A DNA stretch of 64,000 nucleotides from Akkermansia muciniphila (GTDB taxonomy: Bacteria > Verrucomicrobiota > Verrucomicrobiia > Limisphaerales > SXTU01). This document shows, in pieces, positions 26,001 through 33,037 of the stretch (positions are counted from its first letter, which is position 1; every line of letters begins with the position of its first letter). The translations under genes were made by a program, and so were the position numbers. The notes below the pieces were generated by a model. The model made no database searches. It was not told the DNA's origin and was given only the letters and a program-made list of their open reading frames with translations. The stretch covers positions 81,438 through 145,437 of the forward strand of contig CAMCFN010000003.1 in NCBI GenBank assembly GCA_945874145.1, given 5' to 3'.

Positions 26001-26879
26001 ATTTTCGGCGCTGTCGGCGGCGAGTATTTCGGGGAGCGCGGTCGAAGCGGTAGCCAAGCAGGACAATGTGTCTCGCCTGTCCTTCTGACTTTCCGCATGA
26101 GCGGGAGCTTGAGTTTGTTGGTCAGGCGGGACGCGCTGAACTACTTGAATGGCGGCGAGCGCGGTTCCGGAACGCTTCAGCGCGGGCACGTCAGGCGCGG
26201 TTGCGAGGGCGGGGAGCCATTCGGCGCACCACGCGGCGAGGGATGTGGTCAGCCAGTGTTTCCATTGCGTCGGCGCGGGTTCACGGAAGGCGGTGAGCTG
26301 CGCGGTGAACCACGCATCGGGGGCGGGCAGGGTTTGCGAGTAGCGATGGAGTTTCCAGACGAGCACGCGGAGATGTTCGTCCGAGCCGCGACCGGCGCGG
26401 CGGATGAGTTGCTGGACAGCCTCGCTGTGCGGGTGCCGACTGGCGTAGTGCTCGGCGAGCAGCGCGGTGAGGCGGTCGCGGGCGAGCGGGCGGGTCTGGC
26501 GCTCGTCGAGGATGACGAGCTGCGGGTCAATCGCGAGGTGATTAAAGTGCTGCCGCACAAGGCGAAGGCAGAAGCTGTGCAGCGTGGAAATCTGTGCGGT
26601 GTCGAGCAGGGCGAGTTGCTCGGCTAAGCGGTCGCTTTCAGAGGCCGGTGCTTTTTCCAATTCGCACTGAAGTGCCTTCCGCAGCCGCGCACGCATCTCG
26701 GCGGCGGCGGCCTCGGTAAAGGTGACGAGGAGCATCTGGTCGAGCGAAGCGCCTTCGCGCAGCAGTTGCAGGCAGCGCTCAATGAGTGTGCGCGTCTTGC
26801 CCGTGCCCGCACCGGCCACGACGAGCACGTTGCCGCGCGCGGCGATGGCGGACTGTTGGGCGGGGGTGAAGCTGCTCAA
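23037..26879 (-). CDS. addA: ATP-dependent helicase/nuclease, AddA-like (RecB-type)
   Basis: 1280 residues. TTG at 26879 is preferred over a frame extension to 26933 because it overlaps the addB stop (TTGA) and has a strong Shine-Dalgarno AAGGAGG just upstream. It is an SF1A helicase: FTPAQQSAI Q-motif, VVAGAGTGKTRT Walker A (about residue 22), VCVDEYQDIN (about 393), GDLKQSIYRFR, LSENFRSR, MSIHQSKGLEF (about 820) and LLYVALTRARD. The C-terminal nuclease has the PD-(D/E)XK core LLDYKTDHF near residue 1220. With AddB it should process double-strand breaks for RecA loading. Three loops are encoded by dispersed palindromic repeats (residues about 452-475, 531-546 and 1014-1026). Confidence 0.9.
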   Translation of the reverse strand: MSSFTPAQQSAIAARGNVLVVAGAGTGKTRTLIERCLQLLREGASLDQMLLVTFTEAAAAEMRARLRKALQCELEKAPASESDRLAEQLALLDTAQISTLHSFCLRLVRQHFNHLAIDPQLVILDERQTRPLARDRLTALLAEHYASRHPHSEAVQQLIRRAGRGSDEHLRVLVWKLHRYSQTLPAPDAWFTAQLTAFREPAPTQWKHWLTTSLAAWCAEWLPALATAPDVPALKRSGTALAAIQVVQRVPPDQQTQAPAHAESQKDRRDTLSCLATASTALPEILAADSAENWKRKKTELRPPFAKFFGEAEFFLSLVGEDGSATALAEDWDWCRHEMAALVELTQQFTTRFGEAKRQLGGLDFADLEQFALRLLRDGATGVARQCRTQFTHVCVDEYQDINAAQDAILRALSGDGAAANRFLVGDLKQSIYRFRLANPHIFAGYAKAWRRGAPASDPALSSSRDQRAGAETGASGVIALSENFRSREAILNFVNPLFHALMRESIGGVAYDKEAKLQFGNSEGRALLRSLPALALTGGEGRDKGAARVELHVLTKDADEPSEDRDAATDALDLLAVEREARCVALRLCQLHTSSHEVWDEEAKAARPVEWRDMVVLMRSPGSRVESFAQEFHRAGVPLHAERGGFYEALEVSDLLNLLRLLDNPLQDLPLLAVMRSPLVAMSLEELVAIRAHNEERLFWDALTKFGAAGEPSAAHSAFAKARAFLARFAVWRKRLRLGSLTDCLERALAETHYESLLLAEPRGTERVANVRRLLDLARQFDPYQRQGLHRFLQFIAAQEEEELDHGPAPAPTDNAVRLMSIHQSKGLEFPVVVVAGLGTMFNERDLRGDILIDEQFGLCPMVSPPGRERRYASLPHWLARRRGRRELLGEELRLLYVALTRARDTLLLVGTDAGKEVAVKWRGPAAELSDLALLKARCPLNWLRLWLPSVTLDDDWQSDSAGRSDLLRWDFYAVDDARLAQRGRAVLSAPSGQSDELLASSGEAHFIRDDASPLTPALTPDGGEGAAAAVARLRAKLTQAYAHEAATHEPAKTSVTLLRRRAAEADEEATQWFRTSRAETRRKRGELSAAQLGVAHHTFLQCVDFARTATELDLRNEAARLVAAGFLTERDMAALDFEALLRFWDSPVGRQVRTQAQDSRVQREVPFTARFTVRELEAMGLMQTRDTEHGTRQNEAEFVIVQGVADLVVFGEHEIWLLDYKTDHFDEAELPTKVREYGPQLSLYTEALERIYGKKVTRTWLHFLALGRTELLQPQRQA
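23800..23838. repeat. Family K GC-palindrome inside addA
   Basis: CCCTCGCCCCCATCGGGTGT followed by GAGGGCCGGGGTGAGGGG. In the addA frame it encodes SPLTPALTPDGGEG, a low-complexity loop between the helicase and nuclease parts. Related tracts occur at 25241-25287 and 37982-38006. Confidence 0.6.
25241..25287. repeat. Family K GC-palindrome inside addA, second copy
   Basis: CCCTTGTCACGGCCCTCTCC, then CCCTGTGAGGGCGAGGGCGG. It encodes SLPALALTGGEGRDKG within addA (about residues 531-546). The ACGGCCCTCTCCCC and GTGAGGGCGAGGG parts are the same building blocks as at 23800, in the other orientation. Confidence 0.55.
25453..25523. repeat. Family B paired palindrome (71 bp) inside addA
   Basis: Left half AGCGCCGGTCTCTGCCCCGG, right half GCCGGGTCGGAGGCCGGCGC then TCC. 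The 23-bp ends match at 19 positions after reverse complement. In the addA frame it encodes GAPASDPALSSSRDQRAGAE and a few further residues, a loop between helicase motifs GDLKQSIYRFR and LSENFRSR. An equally long copy lies in addB. Confidence 0.85.
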
Positions 26880-29800
26880 GCTTCTTCCTCCTTGACGGTC
26901 GGCTTGGGCAACGTGCGGTAGGGCTGCGTCCACGGGTCGAAGCGGCAGATGGCACGGTAATCGCAGCGGTCGCAGGCTTTCTCGCTCGCACTCAGGCGGA
27001 CGGGGGAAACGGCGACCTCGCCGGCGAAGATGGCTTCACCGAGGCGACGGAGATTGGCATCGACTTGCGTGTGCAGTGCGGAGAACTCGGCATGAGGCAG
27101 CGCATCGCCGCCGCGTTTGCTGAGGCTTCCGTCTTTGTTCAGCGTGTAGCGGAACTGGCCGCTGGACTGGCCGCCGGGCCGGGCGTCGAGTAAAGCACGG
27201 TGCGTGAAGTCGAAGCGGCCGGCGTGCTGGTAGGTGGCGCGGCGAGCGGCTTCGTCCTCGGCGAGAATCTCAGCGCGCTCGCCGGTGGAGCCGGATGCGC
27301 CGTGGAGCGGAACGTAGAAGACCCCGGCTGGGTGAGGTTTCGTTGCAGCCGAGGGGAGGAGGCTATGACTCCATTCCGCATTCGTCATTTCTGATTCCGC
27401 GCTAGATGGAGCCTCCTCACGTCGGCTGCTACTGAGGACGTTGAGATACGCGAGCAATTGAAGTTGGAGGCCGTGGGCAACTTTGAGCGCGTCGAGTTTC
27501 TTGGGGCTGCTCTTGTAGTCCACGACGACGGCGAGGATTTCGCCAGTTTTCTCGTCTCGGCAGAGGTCCACGCGGTCAATGCGGCCGCGCAGCGACAGTG
27601 CGCGTCCGTCGGCGAGGTCCAGGTTCCACGCGGGCAAGGGGCTGCCGGGGAGGCCGAAGCCAAGCTCCACCGCGACGGGGTCGAAGGCGTAGCCCGGCAT
27701 CCAGCCGACGAGGGCGGCGAGGAGGCGTTGCGCGCTGGCGATGAGCGAACGCGCGGCAAAGCGACGGGATTCGTCTGCCGCGAAGAGCGCAAACTCGGGG
27801 CTGGCGAGGAGGTCCTCGCCGACGCGAGTGGCGAGTGCTGCGGCATCGTCGGGTGAGAGGTCGCGCCAGCGGCGGCCTGACGCGGTGACGCGGAGATGGA
27901 ATTCATCGAGCAGCCGGTGGATGAAACTGCCGCGCTCGCGATGGTCCACCTCGAATTCCTTGCGTTCCTCCGCGCCGAGCCCGGCGGCGACGAAGAACTT
28001 GAAAGGGCACTCGGCGAATTGCTCGAGCTTGCTGACGGAGGTGCGGAGTTCGCCTTCGTAGAGCTGGAAAATGGCGCTTGGGGAAAGTGCGGTGATGGCA
28101 CGGGCAGCGGTGAGTTCACGCCAGCAGGCGACGACGGGGGCGATGGCGGGGAGGGAGGCGAGGGAATGGGAGATGGGAGATGGGAGATAGTGTCTGGCGT
28201 CAGGCAGATAGGGCAGTGCCGGCGATTGCGAATCGCTGGCACTGGCGGAGGCGAGTTCGCGGAGGATGGGTTCAAGCAATTCCTCGGTGTGCTCGGCTTC
28301 GCGCCAGTCGGACGAGGTTGGGATTTTTTCCAGTTCGAGGCCGGGGAAGAGTTGTTGGACGTGCGCGAGGATGGGCGAGGGGTGGAGTGGTTTGCCGTCG
28401 GTGTCAGCGGTGGAGCAAGTGAGCACGAGTCGCGCGCGGCTGCGGGTGCAGGCGATGTAGGCGAAGTAGCGCTCGTGGGCAATCTGCGCGCGCGGGTCGA
28501 GGCCGAGGCGAGTGTCGTGCGCGGCGAGCAGGTCACGCTCGGAGTCGGTGAGCAGGACGGGCGGCGCGGGCGGGGCGGGGAAAATGCCTTCGTTCAGGCC
28601 GAGCACGAGGGCGAGTTGCAACTCGGGATTACGCGAGCGGTCAATGGTGCCGATGAGCACCTGGTCGAGCGCGGGGGGAATGACGCCGACGGAGAGGGAG
28701 CTGAGTCCGGTTTCGAGGATGGGGAGCCATTCGCGGAGCGGCAAGGCGGGAGCGCTGACGGGGAAGGCGCGCTCCAGATTGTCGAGCCACTCGTGCATCT
28801 GTCTTAAGACGGTGCTGTGGAGTGGCGGAGCGAGGTTGGGGGAGTCGAACTCAGCGGCGAGGTTGTCGTCCCAGGTTTGCAGGCGGGACTCGATGGTGAG
28901 GTCATCCCAGAAGGCGCAGAGGGCGGCGGCGAGGGTGGAGCCGGAGATTGATGAAGGCGGAGCGCCGGTTTCGGACCCGGCGTTTTGTGAAGTGGCAGTG
29001 CTTTGCGCCGGGTCGGAGACCGGAGCTCCGAGGCGTTGCGCAAAACTCCGTAGCGGAGCGGTGAGGCGGGCGCGGAGGTGTTCGGCACGCGCCATGTTGA
29101 ATTGCGGTTCTGGGACATTGAGCGGTTCGAGCCATTGCGCGCCGCGCCAGCCGTAGGCGAGGGCGAGGTTTTCCAGCCAGTCAATGTCCTCGTCGCGGTC
29201 GTGGGCGAGGCCGGATTTCAGCGCGCCGAAGAGATCGTCGAGCTGCCAGCCGTAGGCGAGCGTGCGCAGTGCGAAGCGCGTCAGCTCCGCGAGCGGGTGG
29301 TGGGCGACGGGTTCGCGGCGGTCGAGGAAAAAGGGGATGTCGTAGCGCGTGAAGGCGCGGCGGAGCGCGCTGTGGTGGTGGTCGAGCGTGCGGAGAATGA
29401 CAGCGCAGTCGCGGAAGCGTCCGCCCGCGCGGACGTGGCCGAGGATTTCGCGGGCGGCGAGGGTGGCCTCGGCCTCGGGGTTGGCGCAGAGGGCGATGCG
29501 CAGGGCCGGCGATTTACAATCGCCGTCGGGAGTGTTCGTCTCGTCGGGCGCGTTTGCATTGCTGGGCGCCGTGGGCGGCGATCGCAAATCGTGGGCACGG
29601 GCAACGGGGGCTGTCCAGTTGGCTGCCAGATGCGCGAGCGGAGGGCAGTCGCGGAAACGGCTGTGGATGGGATTGGGTGTGAATTTGCTTTCGGTGATTT
29701 CGCAATCGGGCAGCGCCTTGATGCGCTGCTTGCAGTCTGCGTAGGTGCGGCGGACGGTGGACCAGAGGGACAGCCAGCTGTGCGAGTCGGCGGCTTGCGA

Positions 29801-30547
29801 ATCGAGGCAGAAGGCGAGCGTAGTGGTGTGGCAGAACGGGAGCACGGCGCAGAGCAGGTCAAGTTCCTGTGGCGTCATCTCGGCGAAGCCGTCGAGCCAG
29901 AGGCCGCCGATGCGGAGCGGTGCTGGTTGCTGAATGTTGGATGATCGAGGGCGGGGCGCGGTTTGGCTGGCCGTGTTCCGCAGAAAATCAGTTGCCACAT
30001 CGAGCAACTGGTCCCCGTCCTGCGTGTCGCTCTCGGTGAGCCAATCATGATAGGCGCGGAGCAGGTGGTGGAGGTCGTGGAGTTTGTCACGCAGCGGGGC
30101 GCTCTCGATGCACTGCTCGGCGAGTCGGGCGAGTCGCGCGGGCGTGAGGTGGTGGCGCTGGAACTCGCGGAGGAGCTGGCTGAGTTGCCGGGCGAAACCG
30201 GGCAGGCGCGCGGTGGCGCGGAAGACGCGGAGGGCAGGTTGCTCGCGGGCCAGCAGCGCGCGCAGCACCATCACGCGGCCCTCGTCATCAAGGAGCTCGG
30301 GCACGGTGCTGAAAGTTTCGAGCAGCCAGCGCGCGAGACGGTCGAAGGAGACGATTTGGAGGCGCGTGTAGCCGGCGAGGCCGGGGCTTTCGAGGAGCTG
30401 CCGCTCCAACTGAAACGTCGCCTGCTTGGGCGCGAGGAGCAGGAGCGGTGGGCCATCGGGAGCACGCTTCAGCTCGGCGCGAATTTCCTCCAGACAACGC
30501 CACGTCTTGCCGCTGCCGGCAGGGCCGAGGAGGAAGTGGACGCGCAC
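26876..30547 (-). CDS. addB: ATP-dependent nuclease subunit B, AddB-like
   Basis: 1223 residues from GTG 30547, giving MRVHFLLGPAGSGKTW. A TTG at 30574 is possible but lies inside a heptamer repeat. The P-loop GPAGSGKT is at the N terminus, and the C-terminal half has a RecB-type nuclease core (VVDYKSSPKKLDA). Four Cys suit the AddB iron-sulfur staple: one in FAECPFKFF (about residue 848) and three in ACDRCDYRAIC near 1189. This Cys layout distinguishes AddB from RecC. The gene overlaps addA by TTGA, so the two are translationally coupled. Two loops come from inserted palindromic repeats (about residues 506-529 and 1038-1068), the second inside the nuclease domain. Confidence 0.9.
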   Translation of the reverse strand: MRVHFLLGPAGSGKTWRCLEEIRAELKRAPDGPPLLLLAPKQATFQLERQLLESPGLAGYTRLQIVSFDRLARWLLETFSTVPELLDDEGRVMVLRALLAREQPALRVFRATARLPGFARQLSQLLREFQRHHLTPARLARLAEQCIESAPLRDKLHDLHHLLRAYHDWLTESDTQDGDQLLDVATDFLRNTASQTAPRPRSSNIQQPAPLRIGGLWLDGFAEMTPQELDLLCAVLPFCHTTTLAFCLDSQAADSHSWLSLWSTVRRTYADCKQRIKALPDCEITESKFTPNPIHSRFRDCPPLAHLAANWTAPVARAHDLRSPPTAPSNANAPDETNTPDGDCKSPALRIALCANPEAEATLAAREILGHVRAGGRFRDCAVILRTLDHHHSALRRAFTRYDIPFFLDRREPVAHHPLAELTRFALRTLAYGWQLDDLFGALKSGLAHDRDEDIDWLENLALAYGWRGAQWLEPLNVPEPQFNMARAEHLRARLTAPLRSFAQRLGAPVSDPAQSTATSQNAGSETGAPPSSISGSTLAAALCAFWDDLTIESRLQTWDDNLAAEFDSPNLAPPLHSTVLRQMHEWLDNLERAFPVSAPALPLREWLPILETGLSSLSVGVIPPALDQVLIGTIDRSRNPELQLALVLGLNEGIFPAPPAPPVLLTDSERDLLAAHDTRLGLDPRAQIAHERYFAYIACTRSRARLVLTCSTADTDGKPLHPSPILAHVQQLFPGLELEKIPTSSDWREAEHTEELLEPILRELASASASDSQSPALPYLPDARHYLPSPISHSLASLPAIAPVVACWRELTAARAITALSPSAIFQLYEGELRTSVSKLEQFAECPFKFFVAAGLGAEERKEFEVDHRERGSFIHRLLDEFHLRVTASGRRWRDLSPDDAAALATRVGEDLLASPEFALFAADESRRFAARSLIASAQRLLAALVGWMPGYAFDPVAVELGFGLPGSPLPAWNLDLADGRALSLRGRIDRVDLCRDEKTGEILAVVVDYKSSPKKLDALKVAHGLQLQLLAYLNVLSSSRREEAPSSAESEMTNAEWSHSLLPSAATKPHPAGVFYVPLHGASGSTGERAEILAEDEAARRATYQHAGRFDFTHRALLDARPGGQSSGQFRYTLNKDGSLSKRGGDALPHAEFSALHTQVDANLRRLGEAIFAGEVAVSPVRLSASEKACDRCDYRAICRFDPWTQPYRTLPKPTVKEEEA
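27342..27432. repeat. Family J paired repeat (91 bp) inside addB
   Basis: Left end GTTGCAGCCGAGGGGAGGAG then GCT; right end AGCCTCCTCACGTCGGCTGC then TAC. Reverse-complemented, the ends agree at about 20 of 23 positions. In the addB frame the right end encodes SSSRREEAPSS and the left end SLLPSAATKP, so the insert makes a Ser-rich loop of about 30 residues in the nuclease domain. Confidence 0.75.
28959..29029. repeat. Family B paired palindrome (71 bp) inside addB
   Basis: Left end GGAGCGCCGGTTTCGGACCC then GGCG; right end CGCCGGGTCGGAGACCGGAG then CTCC. The 24-bp ends match at 21 positions after reverse complement. The addB frame reads through as GAPVSDPAQSTATSQNAGSE and a few further residues. 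Same length and orientation design as the addA copy at 25453. Confidence 0.88.
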
Positions 30548-30568
30548 GCACTGATGGTCGGGCAGGGA

Positions 30569-30596
30569 GTTCAAAGTTCAAGGTTCAAAGTTCAAG
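30569..30596. repeat. 14-bp perfect tandem repeat (heptamer array)
   Basis: GTTCAAAGTTCAAG is present twice without a mismatch, made of heptamers GTTCAAA and GTTCAAG. It lies between the divergent addB and repeat-protein genes and contains the TTG that would be the upstream addB start. It could vary in copy number. Confidence 0.85.
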
Positions 30597-30651
30597 GCGC
30601 TTGCTTGTAACGCAGGGTTGCGACAGCGAGGGAGTTCGCTACGCTGCGGCC

Positions 30652-33021
30652 ATGTCTTCCACCGCAGTGCGTTCTTGGGTCGTGGGTGCCTGCATGTTGT
30701 CGGTCGGTTTGGCGGGCGGGTATTTCGCCGGGCGGGGCGCTTTGCCAGCCGCGCCGCAGATCGGCAAGGCGGCGACCGCACCACCCACCACGGCTTCCAC
30801 CCCTGCCGTCGCGAAGAAGGCGGCGAAGGAATCGCGCGGCTCCGACCCCGCCCGTGCGAACCCCTCGACCAGCAACGCGCCGCGCTCGCTCGACGAGATC
30901 GTCGCGAAGCTGCGGCAGGCGATGGCGGACCCGAACTATATGCGCGTCGGGCAGGGCATTTTCGAGGCGGCGCAGCATCTTGCTCCGGCGGACATCCCGG
31001 CGGTGCTGGCCCAGCTCAAGGGCCAGAGCGCTCAGCGAAACTTCTACGCCGTGCTCACGGCGCTCATGCCGCGCTGGGCGGAGGCGGACCCGGAGGCGGC
31101 GCTGGCCTACGCGCAGGCACTCACGCGCGTAAACGAGCGGCAGATGGCGCTCGCGGCGGTCTTTTCCGGCTGGGCGCGGCACGACGTGGAGGCGGCGATT
31201 GCGGCGGTGGAACGGCTCAAGAGCAGTGACGAGCGTCGGGGCGCGTGGGCGGCGATTCTGCCCGAACTGGCGCAAACCTCTCCGGAGCGCGCGTTGGAAC
31301 TGCATCAGAAGCATGCCCAGGGCGGGAGCCAATACGGCGTGACCTACGGCCTCGGCTCAGTTCACGGCATCTTTCACGCGTGGGCGCAAAACGACCCGGC
31401 GGGCGCGGCGGCAAAGGCGATGCAGTTGCCGGCGCGCGACCGCGACATGGCCATCAGCAGCATCGCAACGCAGTGGGCGACGAAGGACTTGAACGGCGCG
31501 CTGGCATGGGCGCAGGCATTGCCCGAGGGCACGGGCAAGCGCAACGCCACGCGCGCGGTGCTGGGCGAATTGGCGAACCAAAACCCGCAGGCCGCCGGGC
31601 AATACGCCATGAGCCTCAAGGGCGCGGCCCAGCAGGACGCCATGTCCGCCGTCGCCGCCGCGTGGGGCCAGACCGATCTCACCGGCGCGCTGTCGTGGGC
31701 GCAGAACCTTACCGACGGACGCGCGCGCGACCGGGCGCTGCAATCGCTCGGCTCCGAATGGACGCGGCGCGACCCGCAAGGCGCGGCGACTTACGTGAAC
31801 AACCTCCCGTCTGGCCAGTTGAAAAACAGCCTCATCACGAGCATTGCGTCGGCGTGGGCCGGCACGGACTCGAGGGCCGCGCTGGAATGGGTGCAGGCGC
31901 TTCCATCCGGCCAGTCACGCAACAGCGCGCTGCAAAGTGTCGTGAGTCAGATGAGTCACCGTGATCCCGCCGCCGCTGCCGCGTGGTTGGAGGCGCTGCC
32001 GCCCGGTGGTTCGCGGCAGAGCTATTTGTTCAGCAATGTCGCCAGCCAGTGGGCTCAGCAAGATCCGGAACGAGCGGCGGAGTGGGTGAAGCGGCTGCCC
32101 CCGGGAGCCGGCCAGCGGGATGCGGCAAACAACATCATCTACCAGCTCGCCGAAGCGAATCCCAAGCTGGCCGCGGATTTCGCCCTGTCGCTGCCCGCCG
32201 GGCAGTCGCAGCAAAACAGCGTCGGCAACGTCGCCTCACGCTGGGCGGCCAGTGATGCCAAGGGGGCGGTGGAATGGGCGCAGCAGTTGCCAGAAGGGGG
32301 CGTGCGGGACAACGCCTTGCGCAACGTGGCGAGCGCGTGGGCGCAGAACGATCCGCAGGCGGCGGCGGCGTTTGCCCAGAGCCTGCCGGCGGGGGGAACC
32401 CAGAAGAGCGCGCTGGCTTCCGTGGCGAGCGCCTGGGCCAGCCAGGATCCCAAGGCCGCCGCGCAGTGGGTGGCCGGCATGGGGAGCACCGACAGTTCAG
32501 GTGATTTGGTGCGCAGTGTGGCGCAGGGCTGGGCGCAGAACGCGCCCGCGGAGGCTGCGTCCTGGGTCGCGACGCTGCCGGTGGGAAAAGACCAGAACAC
32601 CGCAGCGCTGGCCATTGTGAGCGCGTGGTCGCATCAGGAGCCGGCGGCAGCGGCGGCGTGGGTCGGGGCGTTTCCCGAGGGCCAGACGCGCGACAGTGCG
32701 ATGCGCAATGTGATGTCCGGCTGGGCGCAGAATGATCCAGCGGGTGCGGGCGGCTGGCTGGAGACGCTGCCCTCCGGTAAGTCCCGCGAGCGGGCGGTCG
32801 AGGCGTTTGTGGATCAAGTGTCGTATCAAGAACCCGCGCTGGCGGCGAAGTGGGTGTTGGAATTGGTCTCGGCCAGTGCCGATGGAAAGGCCAGCCGGGA
32901 ATCCTACCGCATTGATAATCTGGCCCGGCAGTGGTTGCAGCAGGACGAAACCGCCGCCCGGGCGTGGATTCAACAGGCGCCGATCTCGGAGGAGAAGAAG
33001 CGGATGCTGCTGAAGCGGTAG
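30652..33021 (+). CDS. Secreted or membrane-anchored protein with twenty 32-residue repeats
   Basis: 789 residues from ATG 30652. Residues 8-27 (VVGACMLSVGLAGGYFAGRG) form a signal anchor, followed by an Ala/Pro/Lys-rich linker. From about residue 140 to the end there are twenty consecutive units, mostly exactly 32 residues, with consensus S-x-W-A-x-x-D-P-x-A-A-x-x-W-x-x-x-L-P. A G-x-x-R/Q-x-x-A-L-x-x-V half follows each. Each unit looks like a helix pair, so the protein should be an alpha-solenoid, which typically binds peptides or other proteins. I do not recognise a named family or a catalytic motif. It diverges from addB and converges tightly (16 bp) on cotH. Confidence 0.8.
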   Translation: MSSTAVRSWVVGACMLSVGLAGGYFAGRGALPAAPQIGKAATAPPTTASTPAVAKKAAKESRGSDPARANPSTSNAPRSLDEIVAKLRQAMADPNYMRVGQGIFEAAQHLAPADIPAVLAQLKGQSAQRNFYAVLTALMPRWAEADPEAALAYAQALTRVNERQMALAAVFSGWARHDVEAAIAAVERLKSSDERRGAWAAILPELAQTSPERALELHQKHAQGGSQYGVTYGLGSVHGIFHAWAQNDPAGAAAKAMQLPARDRDMAISSIATQWATKDLNGALAWAQALPEGTGKRNATRAVLGELANQNPQAAGQYAMSLKGAAQQDAMSAVAAAWGQTDLTGALSWAQNLTDGRARDRALQSLGSEWTRRDPQGAATYVNNLPSGQLKNSLITSIASAWAGTDSRAALEWVQALPSGQSRNSALQSVVSQMSHRDPAAAAAWLEALPPGGSRQSYLFSNVASQWAQQDPERAAEWVKRLPPGAGQRDAANNIIYQLAEANPKLAADFALSLPAGQSQQNSVGNVASRWAASDAKGAVEWAQQLPEGGVRDNALRNVASAWAQNDPQAAAAFAQSLPAGGTQKSALASVASAWASQDPKAAAQWVAGMGSTDSSGDLVRSVAQGWAQNAPAEAASWVATLPVGKDQNTAALAIVSAWSHQEPAAAAAWVGAFPEGQTRDSAMRNVMSGWAQNDPAGAGGWLETLPSGKSRERAVEAFVDQVSYQEPALAAKWVLELVSASADGKASRESYRIDNLARQWLQQDETAARAWIQQAPISEEKKRMLLKR

Positions 33022-33037
33022 AGCCGCCCGCGTGCGG

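Noticed and set aside
31080..33021. Repetitive DNA in the solenoid gene as a possible mobile or satellite region
   Set aside because: The repeat is at protein level (32 residues); DNA units are well diverged and the frame is intact, so it is a coding solenoid.
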